Of a DNA stretch of 64,000 bases, positions 13,455 to 22,537 are shown one piece after another (positions within the stretch are counted from its first letter, which is position 1; every line of letters begins with the position of its first letter). Made by a program: the position numbers and the translations under genes. This DNA is from Rhodocyclales bacterium (GTDB lineage Bacteria; Pseudomonadota; Gammaproteobacteria; Burkholderiales; Rhodocyclaceae): positions 1-64,000 of the forward strand of contig JAPLQY010000114.1 of assembly GCA_026399475.1 (NCBI GenBank), in the 5' to 3' direction. The notes under the pieces were generated by a model that had not been told where the DNA came from, made no database searches, and saw only the letters and a program-made list of their open reading frames with translations.

Positions 13455-16400
13455 GCAACGACTACGACGCCTGGTTTGACCGCAAGGCGACGAGCGGCCC
13501 GGCCCTCGCTGCCCCTTCGACAAACGAATACGACGCCTGGTTCGACCGCGAGCAAGGCCGCAAGCCCGACATCAGCCGGGCGCAGGCGCTGGCGTGGAAT
13601 GGATCGTTCGTCGACCCGACACGCGAGGCCGAAAAGCACAAACTGTCGCGGGAGCTGAAGACCTACCTGGGTGAGGAAACGCCGCCGGCCATCCTCGACC
13701 CGGACGAAGCGCGGCGCAAGGTACGCGCGGCCGAAATGGATCACGGCCTGCGCCAGTCCGACGGCCTGCGCCAATGGATCGAGGCCGACTCCGGCAACGC
13801 GGCACTGCTCGACGGCAAGCAGGCGCGGCAGTTGGGCTTTTTCGAGCGCAAGTGGCGGGCCGCTGCGGGCAGCCTGTCGCAGTTCGGGTCCGGCCTGGTC
13901 GGTATCGGCGAATCGCTCGACGCGGCGCAACGCCTGGCGCTGGAGGGTTTTGCCAACGCCGTACTGCCGGTGCCGCAGGCGGGCGGCAAGCCCACGGTCG
14001 AGTCCCTGGCAGGCCCGACCATGGGCGACGCCTGGCGCGATCTTGGACGGCCTTCCAAGAACTACTGGCGCGGCGTCGATGTCCCGGCCGATCAGCGCGA
14101 CTTCGGCGACGACGTGGTGGGCGGGCTGGGCCAGTTCGCCGGGCAGGCGGCCATGCTGGCGGCGAACCCAGGGCTGGGCGTGCCGATGCTGTTCGGCCAG
14201 GGCGCGGACATCATGGCCGACAAGACGGCAGGCGACGGCGCAGCGCAACGGAATCGCGACCTTGCCATCTTGGGCGGCGGCGTGGTCACAGGCGCGACCG
14301 AATGGGCCGCCAACAAGTTCGTATTCAACCTGGAGAAAATCCCCGGCCTCAAGCTGCTCGACTTCAGGAATGCGCTCGCCGGGCGCGTGGCGCGCACCGT
14401 GCTGGCCGGCGCGGGCGAAGGCACGCAGGAAACCTCGGAGAGCCTGCTGCACGACACGCTGCGCCAGCAGCTCACCAACATCAACGCGCCGATCGATATG
14501 GCCGGCTCGCTCTACGAGGGTGGAGTCGGCGCCACGGTTGGCGCGATTGCACGCGGCATGATCGAATCGGCGCTGCATATCCGCGCGCGCGGCACGCGCA
14601 AGGCGCTGGAAACGCTCGACGCCGTGGCCAAGGATTCGAGCCTGCGCGAGACGGTGCCCGAGAAATACCGCGACTTCATGGCCAGGGCCACGGCCAACGG
14701 TCCGGTGGAGAACGTCTACATCCCGGCCGAGAAATTCACCACCTACTTCCAGGCGCAGGGCATCGATCCTGCGCAGGCAGCGCAGGCCATCGGCGCCACG
14801 AACTTTGCCGAGGCCGCCAGTGTCGGCTCGGATGTCGTCATTCCGCTGGCCGACTTCGCCACGCACGTCGCCGGCACGGATCACTTCGCTGGCTTGGCCG
14901 ACGACGTGCGGCTGCACCAAGGCGACCTCACGGCGCGCGAGCTGGCCGTGGAAGAAGCCAACCGCGAGCAATCGGATGCGCGCATGAAGGCGCAGATCGA
15001 GACGCTGGTGGCAGAGGGCCAGAAGGCGCAGGGCCTGAATGCCGCGATCGACACCATCACCAACGATGTTGAGGGCCAGCTTGTCGGGGCCGGCGTCGAA
15101 CTCGGCGCGGCGCGTACGCAAGCGCAACTGCTACGTGGCGTGGCGGTGCTGGCTGAGCGCGCCTTCCCTGGGCAGGATGTCGTGCAGTCCGCCGGCAAGC
15201 TGTGGGAAAAATACGGTTTGACGGTGCGGCGCGACATGCCGGCCGTGCTGACTCAGATCAAGAGTGCGAACCTCGAAATCGATCCGCTGCTCGACATGCT
15301 GCGCGGTACGGGTGGGCCGACCGATGCGACCACCTTCGGCCAGAGCCTGGTGTCGTTCCTGCGCGAGCGTGGGGGCCTGGCACAGATCGGCGAGCTGACC
15401 GATGCCGCCAGCTACCCGACGCCGGCCGGACAGAAGACGTTGATCACCGACACGGGCATGACGCTGGACGATGCGGCAATGTCCGCACAGGAAGCCGGCT
15501 ACTTCCAGAACACGGACCACAATGCCCTGGTCGAGGCCATCCTCAACGAGTTGAACGGCAACCCGGCCTACTCGATGACTCAGACCGACGAGCGCGCCAT
15601 GGGTGTGCAGCAGTCGCTGGCGATGCTGAACCAGGCCGTCAAGGATGCCGGCATCGACTTGAACGCAGTAACTGACAACGCCGAAGTGCGGCGCCGCCTG
15701 GAACAATCCGGGTCGGTGGCTGGCGCACACTTCAATCAGCCGAAAGTCGGCGCTGACGGTACGGCGATGCGGGAGCTTGCCACCCTGGCCAAGGCCGACG
15801 GCAACGAGAACCGCACGGTGGAAATTGGCACGGTGCCTCAGTGGGAAGTGCAGGCGGCAGCGGACGCCGGCATGAACATCGAGGGCTTCAGGCACACGGC
15901 GGATATGTTTGCCGTGCGGCATGCCTTCAAGAAGCATGGCGACGAGCAATCCGAAATGAGCCGGGGGCAGATCGCGCTGACCGATAGCGACCTGGCCGCC
16001 CTGCCTGGCGTGGTGATGTTCCCCGACTCGATCATCCTCGGCTTGAAGAACGACCGGAAGCAGGACCTGGTGTTTTCCGTCAAGGCGATGCCCGACGGCA
16101 CACTGCTGGTCGTGGAAGAAGTAAGAACCGGGAAGAAGGCGCTGGCACTGACCAGCTTGAGGAAGGTACCCGGCGCGAAGAATGCCAAGGAATTGCTTCC
16201 TTCCGTCCTTCTCAACGTGCATGACGACGCCGGGGTTGTGCCAATCATAGTCGATGCTCCGCAGGGATACAACCAGGGCGACGGCACCCAGCGCGGCTAT
16301 CTCCAGATCGGCTCTAACCGGCAAATGAAGATCGGCCTGACCGAAAGCGCGAACCTCTCCACCTTCCTCCATGAAACCGGACACTTCTACCTTGAGATGC

Positions 16401-19400
16401 TGGGCGACCTGGCCGAGATGGAAGGCGTCGATGCGCAAGTCAAAGCCGACTACGCGTCCCTGCTCATGTGGCTGGGTATCGAAAGCCGGGCGCAGATCGA
16501 GACGAAGCACCACGAGATGTTCGCCCGCGCCAACGAGGCATATCTGATGGAAGGCAACGCCCCAGCCCCCGAGTTGCAGGGCGCGTTTCAGCGGTTCAAA
16601 GCGTGGCTCACGGCGATCTACCGCAAGATCGAAACGCTGGACGTGAAGCTGTCGGGCGAAGTGCGCGAGGTGTTCGAGCGGATCTATGCTACCGATGCCG
16701 AGATCATCGCGGCGCAGGACCAGGTGAGCATTGCTCCCCTGTTTCTCGACGCCGCGACCGCGAAGATGAGCGAAGCCGAGTTCGCCGCCTACGCCGGGGA
16801 AGTCGCGCAGGTATCCGGCAAGGCGCGCGAGGAACTGCTGGCCAAGCTGATGCGCGAGTTCCAGCGCGGCAAGGCGCAGTGGTGGAAGGATGAGCGCGTC
16901 AAGCTGCACGCCGATGTCACGGCCGAAGTCGATGCGCAGCCGGTTTATCGCGCCTTCGCCGCGCTGACGGCAGGCGCACTGCCCGACGGCACGCCGATCA
17001 AACTCGCACGGGACGACCTGCACCGGCGCTATGGTGAGGACTTCACCAAGAACCTGCCGCGCAACCTGCAACGCGTCTATGCCGCCGAAAACGGCACGGA
17101 CACCGACACGGCCGCCGAGATGCTGGGCTTCGCCAGCGGCGACGATCTGATCAAGGCACTGGCCGAGATGCGGCCGCGCAAAGCCCTGATCGAAGCGGAA
17201 ACCGATGTCCGCATGCGCGAGCTGCACGGCGATCTGCTGACCGACGGCAGCATCGAGCAGGAGGCGCAGGCGGCGCTGCACAACGACCGGCGCGCCGACG
17301 TGCTGATGGTCGAGTTGCGGGCCCTGCGCCGTCGCCAGAAGGACGTGGCGCCCTTCGTGCAGGCCGAACGAGACAAAGCCAAGGCCGCGCGCTCGGCCAC
17401 GATGCACGCACTCGATGGCGTGCCGCCCTTATCCGCGTTCCGGCGCGCAGCGGCCGGCAAGATCGAGCAGACGGCCGTGCGCGACCTCAACCCCTACCAG
17501 TACCTGCTGGCCGGGCGCAAGGCCGCCAGGCAGGCTGGCGAGGCCCTGGCGCGGCAAGATGCCGAGACGGCAGCCGTCGCCAAGCAGCGCGAAATCCTGA
17601 ACCACTACCTCTACCTGGAAGCGACCAAGGCGCAGGCCGACGCCAAGCGGATCGCCGACTACGCCAAGGGTTTCGACAAGCCCTCGCGCCGGCAGGCGCT
17701 GGCCAAGGCCGGCAAGGACTACCTGGAGCAGATCGACGCCCTGCTGGAACGCTTCGAGTTCAAGGACGTCACGCTGCGCACGCAGGATCGCCGGCAGTCG
17801 CTGGCCGAATTCATCGCGGCCAAGGAAGCCGCCGGGGAAACCTTCGTCATTCCGCCCGAGATCGTCGAAGATGCCGGCGTGCGCAACTGGCGGCAGGCCA
17901 GCATGCTGGAGCTGCGCGGCCTCGATGATTCCCTGCGCAACCTGGCGCATCTGGCGAACTTCAAGAACAAGCTGCTGCGTAAGAAGGCCGCGCACGACTT
18001 CGGTCAGGTCAGGGCCGAGCTGCTGGCCGCACTCGATGGCAGCTACCAGGGCTCGACCGGCGAAGCCGGCAAGATCAACGACAAGAGCGACACGGCAGCG
18101 ACCCGCGCGGCGGCGCTGTGGCGCAAGTTCGACGCCGCGCATATCAAAGTCGAGCAGCTTGTGGAATGGATGGACGGGGGCAAGAGCAACGGCCCCTGGG
18201 CGCGCTACTTCTTCGACCTGGCCGACGACGCGCAGGCGCGCGAGTACGACCTGCATGCCGCCGTGACCAAACGCCTGCAAGACCTGGCTGATGCGCAGAC
18301 ATCCGCCTGGCGCAGCTCGCTGCTCGACAAGACGGCGGCGCGCCTGCCCGGCATCGACGGCGCGCTGTCGCGTTACGACCTGATCTCGATCGCGCTCAAC
18401 GTCGGCAATGAATCGAACTGGCAGCGCCTGCTGGAAGGCCGGGGCTGGACGGAACCGAAGGTCGCGGCGGCACTGGAGCACCTGGGCGCCGAGGACTGGC
18501 GCTACGTGCAAGGCGTGTGGGACACGCTCGAAACCCTGTGGCCGGAGATCTCCGCGCTGCAGGAGCGCGTGGCCGGCGTGGCGCCAGAGAAGATCCCGCG
18601 CCGCAAGGTGGTGACGCCCTACGGCGAGTTTGCCGGGGGCTACTTCCCGCTGGTGTATGACCCGAAGAAGTCGCAGGCCGGCGAAAAGCAGGCCGATGCC
18701 ACGCAGTCGGTGCAGGACTTCATGGCGCGCGGCTACGGCCGGGCGGCGACCTCGAAGGGCCACACCAAGACGCGCCTGGAGAACTTCGCCGCGCCCCTGA
18801 TGCTGGACTTCGAGCAGGTGCTGACCTCGCACCTGTCCAAGGTCATCAAGGACATCTCGCACCGTGAGGCCATCATCGGCCTGACCAAGATACTCAAGGC
18901 GCCGGACATCAAGGCGGCGATGATCGACAAGCTGGGCGAGGCCAGCTACACGCTGCTGACAACATGGGAACAGACCCTGATTTCGGATCGGGCCGACACC
19001 CTGCATCAGCCGTTGGAACTGCACAACGCCCTGTTCCGGGGGCTGCGCACCCATACCGCCATCGTCACGATGGGCTGGAAAATCTCGACGGCCATGAGCC
19101 AGTTCGCCGGCTTCGGCCCGTCGCTCGATCTGGTGAAGCCCAAGTACATGACGGCCGCACTGCGCGACTTCGTGCGGCATCCGGGCGACACGCTGGCGCT
19201 GGTGACCGAGAAGTCGGGCGAGATGCGCCACCGCGCCAACAACCTCGACCGCGACGTGAAGGACGCGCTGCTAAAGACGCGCGGCGAACACGGCATCTAT
19301 GTCAGCGTGCAGCGCTCGGCCTTCTATCTCACGGCCATGGCCGACCGCACTGTATCGGTGCCGACCTGGCTCGGGGGCTACCGGCAGGCATTGGCCGAAG

Positions 19401-20095
19401 GCATGAGCGAAGAGGACGCGGTGCGTGCCGGGGACAGGTCGGTGCGCCTGTCCCAGGGCGCCGGTGGTGCGAAAGACTTGGCGGCCGTGCAGCGCAACTC
19501 CGAGCTGATGAAGCTCTTGACGATGTATTACACGCCGTTCTCGGTGCTCTACGCTCGGCTGCGGGACGTAGGCCACACATCGCGAAGCCCGCGCGATCTG
19601 CCGCGCCTGGTAGCGCGCTCCCTGGCGCTGGTGATCCTGCCGGCCGTGCTGGGCGAGCTGCTTGCCGGACGCGGCCCGGACGATGATGAGGACAAGGTGA
19701 TGTGGGCGGCCAGGAAGGCGCTGCTCTACCCGTCCGCCAGCATGCCGGTGATCCGCGACCTGGTGAATTGGCAGGTCGAGCCCGCACTGGCCAAGGCCAG
19801 CGGGGGCAGCGTGCACTTCCAGCCTGGCTACAAGCTCTCGCCCGTGGTGCAGGCCGTCGAGAAGATAGGCAACCTGCCCGGCAAGGTCATCGACGGCTGG
19901 ACCGGTGACAGGCCATGGGACGACGTGGCCTGGGACTCGCTGGAAGTGTCGGGTTACATCTTCGGTCTGCCCACGGCGCAGCCGCGCATCACCGGGGAAT
20001 ACCTCACCGACCTCTGGACGGGCAGCGCCTCACCTGACAACGCCGCGCAGGCGCTGCATGACGTGCTGTTCAGGCGGCCGATCGAGCGGCGGTAG
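13451..20095 (+). CDS. Giant polyvalent/gp16-like ejection protein
   Basis: A 2214-residue protein. Two YDAWFDR motifs lie at residues 5-11 and 27-33. Residues about 808-925 (RHAFKKHGDE, GQIALTDSDLAALPGVV, then DLVFSVKAMPDGTLLVVEEV) resemble the phage barnase/EndoU/colicin-like nuclease domains of polyvalent proteins. A zinc-peptidase motif HETGH is at 974-978. Long helical and coiled segments follow, with a hydrophobic membrane-like stretch at about 2050-2073 (LALVILPAVLGELLAG). Family knowledge says such proteins travel with DNA into the new host. Placement after gp14- and gp15-like genes suggests the role of T7 gp16. ATG 13451 overlaps the previous stop and is preferred to 13421. No lysozyme-like transglycosylase motif was identified. 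Confidence 0.75.
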   Translation: MSNDYDAWFDRKATSGPALAAPSTNEYDAWFDREQGRKPDISRAQALAWNGSFVDPTREAEKHKLSRELKTYLGEETPPAILDPDEARRKVRAAEMDHGLRQSDGLRQWIEADSGNAALLDGKQARQLGFFERKWRAAAGSLSQFGSGLVGIGESLDAAQRLALEGFANAVLPVPQAGGKPTVESLAGPTMGDAWRDLGRPSKNYWRGVDVPADQRDFGDDVVGGLGQFAGQAAMLAANPGLGVPMLFGQGADIMADKTAGDGAAQRNRDLAILGGGVVTGATEWAANKFVFNLEKIPGLKLLDFRNALAGRVARTVLAGAGEGTQETSESLLHDTLRQQLTNINAPIDMAGSLYEGGVGATVGAIARGMIESALHIRARGTRKALETLDAVAKDSSLRETVPEKYRDFMARATANGPVENVYIPAEKFTTYFQAQGIDPAQAAQAIGATNFAEAASVGSDVVIPLADFATHVAGTDHFAGLADDVRLHQGDLTARELAVEEANREQSDARMKAQIETLVAEGQKAQGLNAAIDTITNDVEGQLVGAGVELGAARTQAQLLRGVAVLAERAFPGQDVVQSAGKLWEKYGLTVRRDMPAVLTQIKSANLEIDPLLDMLRGTGGPTDATTFGQSLVSFLRERGGLAQIGELTDAASYPTPAGQKTLITDTGMTLDDAAMSAQEAGYFQNTDHNALVEAILNELNGNPAYSMTQTDERAMGVQQSLAMLNQAVKDAGIDLNAVTDNAEVRRRLEQSGSVAGAHFNQPKVGADGTAMRELATLAKADGNENRTVEIGTVPQWEVQAAADAGMNIEGFRHTADMFAVRHAFKKHGDEQSEMSRGQIALTDSDLAALPGVVMFPDSIILGLKNDRKQDLVFSVKAMPDGTLLVVEEVRTGKKALALTSLRKVPGAKNAKELLPSVLLNVHDDAGVVPIIVDAPQGYNQGDGTQRGYLQIGSNRQMKIGLTESANLSTFLHETGHFYLEMLGDLAEMEGVDAQVKADYASLLMWLGIESRAQIETKHHEMFARANEAYLMEGNAPAPELQGAFQRFKAWLTAIYRKIETLDVKLSGEVREVFERIYATDAEIIAAQDQVSIAPLFLDAATAKMSEAEFAAYAGEVAQVSGKAREELLAKLMREFQRGKAQWWKDERVKLHADVTAEVDAQPVYRAFAALTAGALPDGTPIKLARDDLHRRYGEDFTKNLPRNLQRVYAAENGTDTDTAAEMLGFASGDDLIKALAEMRPRKALIEAETDVRMRELHGDLLTDGSIEQEAQAALHNDRRADVLMVELRALRRRQKDVAPFVQAERDKAKAARSATMHALDGVPPLSAFRRAAAGKIEQTAVRDLNPYQYLLAGRKAARQAGEALARQDAETAAVAKQREILNHYLYLEATKAQADAKRIADYAKGFDKPSRRQALAKAGKDYLEQIDALLERFEFKDVTLRTQDRRQSLAEFIAAKEAAGETFVIPPEIVEDAGVRNWRQASMLELRGLDDSLRNLAHLANFKNKLLRKKAAHDFGQVRAELLAALDGSYQGSTGEAGKINDKSDTAATRAAALWRKFDAAHIKVEQLVEWMDGGKSNGPWARYFFDLADDAQAREYDLHAAVTKRLQDLADAQTSAWRSSLLDKTAARLPGIDGALSRYDLISIALNVGNESNWQRLLEGRGWTEPKVAAALEHLGAEDWRYVQGVWDTLETLWPEISALQERVAGVAPEKIPRRKVVTPYGEFAGGYFPLVYDPKKSQAGEKQADATQSVQDFMARGYGRAATSKGHTKTRLENFAAPLMLDFEQVLTSHLSKVIKDISHREAIIGLTKILKAPDIKAAMIDKLGEASYTLLTTWEQTLISDRADTLHQPLELHNALFRGLRTHTAIVTMGWKISTAMSQFAGFGPSLDLVKPKYMTAALRDFVRHPGDTLALVTEKSGEMRHRANNLDRDVKDALLKTRGEHGIYVSVQRSAFYLTAMADRTVSVPTWLGGYRQALAEGMSEEDAVRAGDRSVRLSQGAGGAKDLAAVQRNSELMKLLTMYYTPFSVLYARLRDVGHTSRSPRDLPRLVARSLALVILPAVLGELLAGRGPDDDEDKVMWAARKALLYPSASMPVIRDLVNWQVEPALAKASGGSVHFQPGYKLSPVVQAVEKIGNLPGKVIDGWTGDRPWDDVAWDSLEVSGYIFGLPTAQPRITGEYLTDLWTGSASPDNAAQALHDVLFRRPIERR
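15745..15766 (+). repeat. 22-bp dispersed repeat, copy 2 (inside the element)
   Basis: AGTCGGCGCTGACG, GT, ACGGCG. It lies inside the polyvalent protein gene and encodes VGADGTA. This is the only clear copy within the integrated element. Confidence 0.75.
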
Positions 20096-20098
20096 CGG

Positions 20099-20122
20099 CA
20101 ACCATCGGATTTCCGATGGTTG
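20099..20122. terminator. Hairpin between convergent genes
   Basis: CAACCATCGGA and TCCGATGGTTG form an 11-bp perfect inverted repeat with almost no loop, between the polyvalent protein gene and the convergent gene ending at 20144. No T-tract is present. It probably serves both strands. Confidence 0.55.
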
Positions 20123-20143
20123 ATCGAGTTCAAAGGGTTGCGA

Positions 20144-20356
20144 TCAAGAACGGGCGACGCCTTCCACCCACTGCGTGTATCCCTTGATGCTGATGAAGAT
20201 GCCGCCATCGGGTGAGCGCCGATATTCACGGCCCTCGATCCACTTGCCCTCCTCGATCTTCCGACGGATGGCCTTCTCGGTCAGTCCGGTAATCAGGGCG
20301 GCGAGTGGGATGGTGACGTAGGGGGCTGGCGCAACCATCGCTGGAATTTCGGCCAT
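20144..20356 (-). CDS. xis: Excisionase-like protein
   Basis: A 70-residue protein (MAEIPAMVAPAPYVTIPLAAL) with the pattern of prophage excisionases: YVTIPLAALITGLTEKAI, then RKIEEGKWIEGREYRRSPDG and a final GYTQWVEG. Known excisionases bend DNA at att sites and direct integrase to excise. It is 24 bases downstream of the DUF4224 gene on the minus strand, an arrangement common in betaproteobacterial prophages. Being far from int, it must act in trans. Confidence 0.72.
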   Translation of the reverse strand: MAEIPAMVAPAPYVTIPLAALITGLTEKAIRRKIEEGKWIEGREYRRSPDGGIFISIKGYTQWVEGVARS

Positions 20357-20380
20357 GCTTTCCTCTTCAGGGTTCTCGCC

Positions 20381-20608
20381 CTACTTCGCTCCGGGCTTTT
20401 TCTCCAGACCCGCCCAATTGGGCTCCCACGAAGGCTTCGGTGGTGCGGGTTGGCGGCTGTTCCCCTCGAAAACTGCGCGTGCGACGATGGGCTGTCCTGC
20501 TGCATTCACGTGAAACGGAATTCTCATCTTTCGTAGTTGCGCAACCTGCTTCGCCTTCTGGGCGTAGCCAGTGAGGGTACGAAGTTCGGCGGGTTCAAGG
20601 AAGATCAC
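20381..20608 (-). CDS. DUF4224-family protein, second copy
   Basis: A 75-residue protein, MIFLEPAELRTLTGYAQKAK then LRKMRIPFHVNAAGQPIVAR, fitting DUF4224. It overlaps the DUF4145 gene upstream by 14 bases. It differs clearly from the copy at 3749-3994 (for example TGYAQKAKQ against TNRQRQSAQ), so the two are old paralogs or came from different sources. Confidence 0.75.
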   Translation of the reverse strand: MIFLEPAELRTLTGYAQKAKQVAQLRKMRIPFHVNAAGQPIVARAVFEGNSRQPAPPKPSWEPNWAGLEKKPGAK

Positions 20609-21437
20609 TCGACGTCCCGTTTGTGGCCTTCGCGTTCCGGTCGTCGATTGCCTTCCGCTTTTCTTCCGGGATCATTCCATAGACCTCGGCGATCTGCTTG
20701 GGTCGCGTGATCCGATCGTTCGCAATGTAGTTGACCAACCCGAACAACTTGGTGGCAGTCTCGCGATCGTCGCGAATATCTACCTGCCCGGGATGCACGG
20801 CCTCGTTTCCAATCACTCTCACAGCGTCGAGCGCTTGCTGAACTTCAACAGGGAGTCCCTTTGACACCAGAAAGGCAATTCGTTGGTTTATGTCCTTGCC
20901 TTCGGCACGCAGCTCAATGCAAATCTTCTCAATGGCCAAGCGCAGCAGCGCAGCGGCCCCACGTGGCGACAATTCCAGAATTCTTCGTGCCTCCTCGTAG
21001 TCTCGCTGCACGTCCTCTGATAGATCAGGATTTGGCGAAGGGCCGGTCATTACTGGAGGGTAGAGTAGGCGATCATGAAGCCAAATCGCTGGCTTTCCGC
21101 AGGTGTAGCAGTTACTGATGAATACGTTTTCAAGGGTGTTCGGGTTGTAGGCGGTCTCCCCGCTCTTGTCGATGAACGGTTCACCCAAAAGCAGGCGCCG
21201 GAAATGAGCTGCCACTGCAAGCATGCCCCCGCGTTCTTTGTCATCTTCACGCCGAGCGCTCGCCTTCGCCTCAAGTTTCTCAACCTGCGGTACCGTCCAA
21301 AGACTGGGAGTGGGGCTCTCGCTGCCAAAGCGGATGAGCAAAGTTCGGAACCAGTGCTGGGTAGCGTGTGCTCCACAGGTGGGGCACGCGAAAGAAGTCA
21401 GCGCGGCGGACGGCGCCGGTACTTGGGACTGTGACAA
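20595..21437 (-). CDS. DUF4145-domain protein, candidate defence cargo
   Basis: A 280-residue protein. Two Cys-x2-Cys pairs (FACPTCGAH and NCYTCGKPA) bracket a helical region and look like split zinc ribbons. The C-terminal half holds the DUF4145 signature, SPRGAAALLRLAIEKIC and DAVRVIGNEAVHPG. DUF4145 is found in defence genes and fused to restriction subunits; its GN-x3-H resembles the HEPN N-x3-H motif with the arginine replaced. TTG 21437 is chosen because GAGGAG lies eight bases upstream. It sits between the excisionase-like gene and tRNA-Pro, a cargo position near attR. Function is not established. Confidence 0.72.
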   Translation of the reverse strand: MSQSQVPAPSAALTSFACPTCGAHATQHWFRTLLIRFGSESPTPSLWTVPQVEKLEAKASARREDDKERGGMLAVAAHFRRLLLGEPFIDKSGETAYNPNTLENVFISNCYTCGKPAIWLHDRLLYPPVMTGPSPNPDLSEDVQRDYEEARRILELSPRGAAALLRLAIEKICIELRAEGKDINQRIAFLVSKGLPVEVQQALDAVRVIGNEAVHPGQVDIRDDRETATKLFGLVNYIANDRITRPKQIAEVYGMIPEEKRKAIDDRNAKATNGTSSDLP

Positions 21438-21438
21438 A

Positions 21439-21508
21439 GTGCGGACTCCTCGCAAGAAGGATTCGAATATGCCGGGGCCGCACTAGCCTTGACCACTCGG
21501 CCGCGTCC
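21439..21508 (-). other. tRNA-like sequence, possibly a degenerate tRNA
   Basis: Read on the minus strand, it starts GGACGCG followed by a Ser/Leu-type D-arm (GCCGAGTGGTCAAGGC). It contains TTCGAAT and ends GAGTCC, which pairs with only part of the 5' strand. The anticodon and T-arm stems are poor. It lies just upstream of the DUF4145 start and 33 bases from a genuine tRNA-Pro. It may be a decayed tRNA or a structured leader. Confidence 0.35.
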
Positions 21509-21540
21509 AATTCGCGGCGGGGTCAAGTCAGTGCGGCCCT

Positions 21541-21617
21541 TGGTCGGAGCGAGAGGATTCGAACCCCCGACTTCTGCGCCCCAAACGCAGCACTCTACCT
21601 GGCTGAGCTACGCTCCG
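21541..21617 (-). tRNA. tRNA-Pro(UGG) carried by the element
   Basis: A 77-base tRNA with encoded CCA. The acceptor stem is CGGAGCG/CGCTCCG and the anticodon stem is CTGCG/CGCAG with loop TTTGGGG, giving anticodon TGG. The T-arm holds GGTTCGAATCC. It reads CCA and other CCN proline codons. It lies about 1 kb inside attR, so it is cargo, not the attachment site. Confidence 0.93.
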
Positions 21618-21682
21618 ACGACGTGGATTCTACACGGCCCACGATGTGAGTTTCGCACTTGCGCACGGTGCAGTTCCTGGTG

Positions 21683-21925
21683 CTACCGCCCGTCAATGAA
21701 GTGCTCCACGTCGCTGCGGCGGTAGCGAATCAGATTCCGGCCGAGCCGGACGATCGGCAGCTCCTTAGCAAAGCGCCCCGTCACTGCCCACACGGCCAGA
21801 GTGTTCGGACGTAGGCGTAGCAGGTAGGCCGTCTCCTTGCGGGTGAGCAAATCATGCGCGGGGCTACTCCATGAGGTCCGTGTAGAGCTACCCGTGGTGC
21901 TACTGATGGCTCGCTGGTGGTTCAT
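21683..21925 (-). CDS. Excisionase/MerR-like helix-turn-helix protein
   Basis: An 80-residue protein, MNHQRAISSTTGSSTRTSW, with a winged-helix region LLTRKETAYLLRLRPNTLAVW and IVRLGRNLIRYRRSDVEHFIDG. ATG 21925 has AGGAGA at the right spacing. Its coding region and its upstream region contain several GTGCTAC motifs that match the GGTAGCAC pairs next to both att sites, so it is a candidate to bind them as a recombination directionality factor or repressor. Confidence 0.72.
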   Translation of the reverse strand: MNHQRAISSTTGSSTRTSWSSPAHDLLTRKETAYLLRLRPNTLAVWAVTGRFAKELPIVRLGRNLIRYRRSDVEHFIDGR

Positions 21926-22039
21926 TTCCATCTCCTGTTGATGTTGTCCCGGATGGGGTCCCCGAATCATCAACGGTGCTACCCGTGCGGGAAAAGAGGG
22001 GCACCAATTTCCGCACACAGAGTGCTACTGAGGGGCTAC
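21861..22039. promoter_or_regulatory. Array of GTGCTAC motifs near the right end
   Basis: GTGCTAC occurs at 21897-21903, 21976-21982 and 22022-22028, with close variants GGGCTAC at 21861-21867 and 22033-22039 and GAGCTAC at 21885-21891. Another GTGCTAC is at 21680-21686. Several neighbours are 11-12 bases apart. The motif is the reverse complement of GTAGCAC, which is paired beside both att cores. It may be an operator or arm-site array. Confidence 0.45.
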
Positions 22040-22507
22040 TGCTTTCGATTCCTGGTAGCGGCGGTAAAGCGTGCTCACTGCATTGCAGCCTTGGTAGCGC
22101 ATTGTCCCGTCCGGATTTTTCAGTAACCGGCGGCAAGCCTCCATCGCCCCAAGCCCGCCGTCCGTCAGTTCCTCAACTTCACGTCGCAACAATGCGAGTC
22201 TTTCCGGAGTCCATCGCTTTGGCGCGCCGGGAGGCTCTTGGAAATTGGAGAACTCTGGTACGTGGAACAGCAAGAGACGGATAGCAAGGTGGAACCAAAC
22301 ATCTGGAGTGTCCCGTGGAATTTTGTAATGCTCAAGCAGGAGGCCAAGGCGCTTATTGAATTCAGCGTTGAACGTTGCAATGACTGTGTCGCCACGTTCA
22401 TTGCCAGGTCTTGCATTGGGATGCCGCGAATCTTTCCGAAGTGACAGGAAGATGGGCTTGGCTAGGTCGCCTTTCAATTTTGAACCAGCAGATCGTCGTC
22501 GCGCCAT
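22025..22507 (-). CDS. Hypothetical element protein next to attR
   Basis: A 160-residue basic protein, MARRRSAGSKLKGDLAKPIF. The central part, DTPDVWFHLAIRLLLFHVPEF, is followed by WTPERLALLRREVEELTDGG and GCNAVSTLYRRYQES, which resemble a helix-turn-helix near the end. Proteins of this layout occur in other proteobacterial prophages without a known function. It is the outermost gene before attR and leads the minus-strand block 20144-22507. Confidence 0.6.
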   Translation of the reverse strand: MARRRSAGSKLKGDLAKPIFLSLRKDSRHPNARPGNERGDTVIATFNAEFNKRLGLLLEHYKIPRDTPDVWFHLAIRLLLFHVPEFSNFQEPPGAPKRWTPERLALLRREVEELTDGGLGAMEACRRLLKNPDGTMRYQGCNAVSTLYRRYQESKAVAPQ

Positions 22508-22537
22508 GACAAATACGTTCAGTCATTTTCTCGGGTT

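Noticed and set aside
14515-14540. GAGTCGGCGCCACGGTTGGCG-like stretch in the polyvalent gene
   Set aside because: It shares only the first ten bases with the dispersed repeat and lacks the remainder.
11724-19231. Very long antisense open frames (573-758 codons) opposite the ejection-protein genes
   Set aside because: They mirror the codon periodicity of the real plus-strand genes in GC-rich DNA, show low-complexity Arg/Leu/Gln-rich translations and have no family features.
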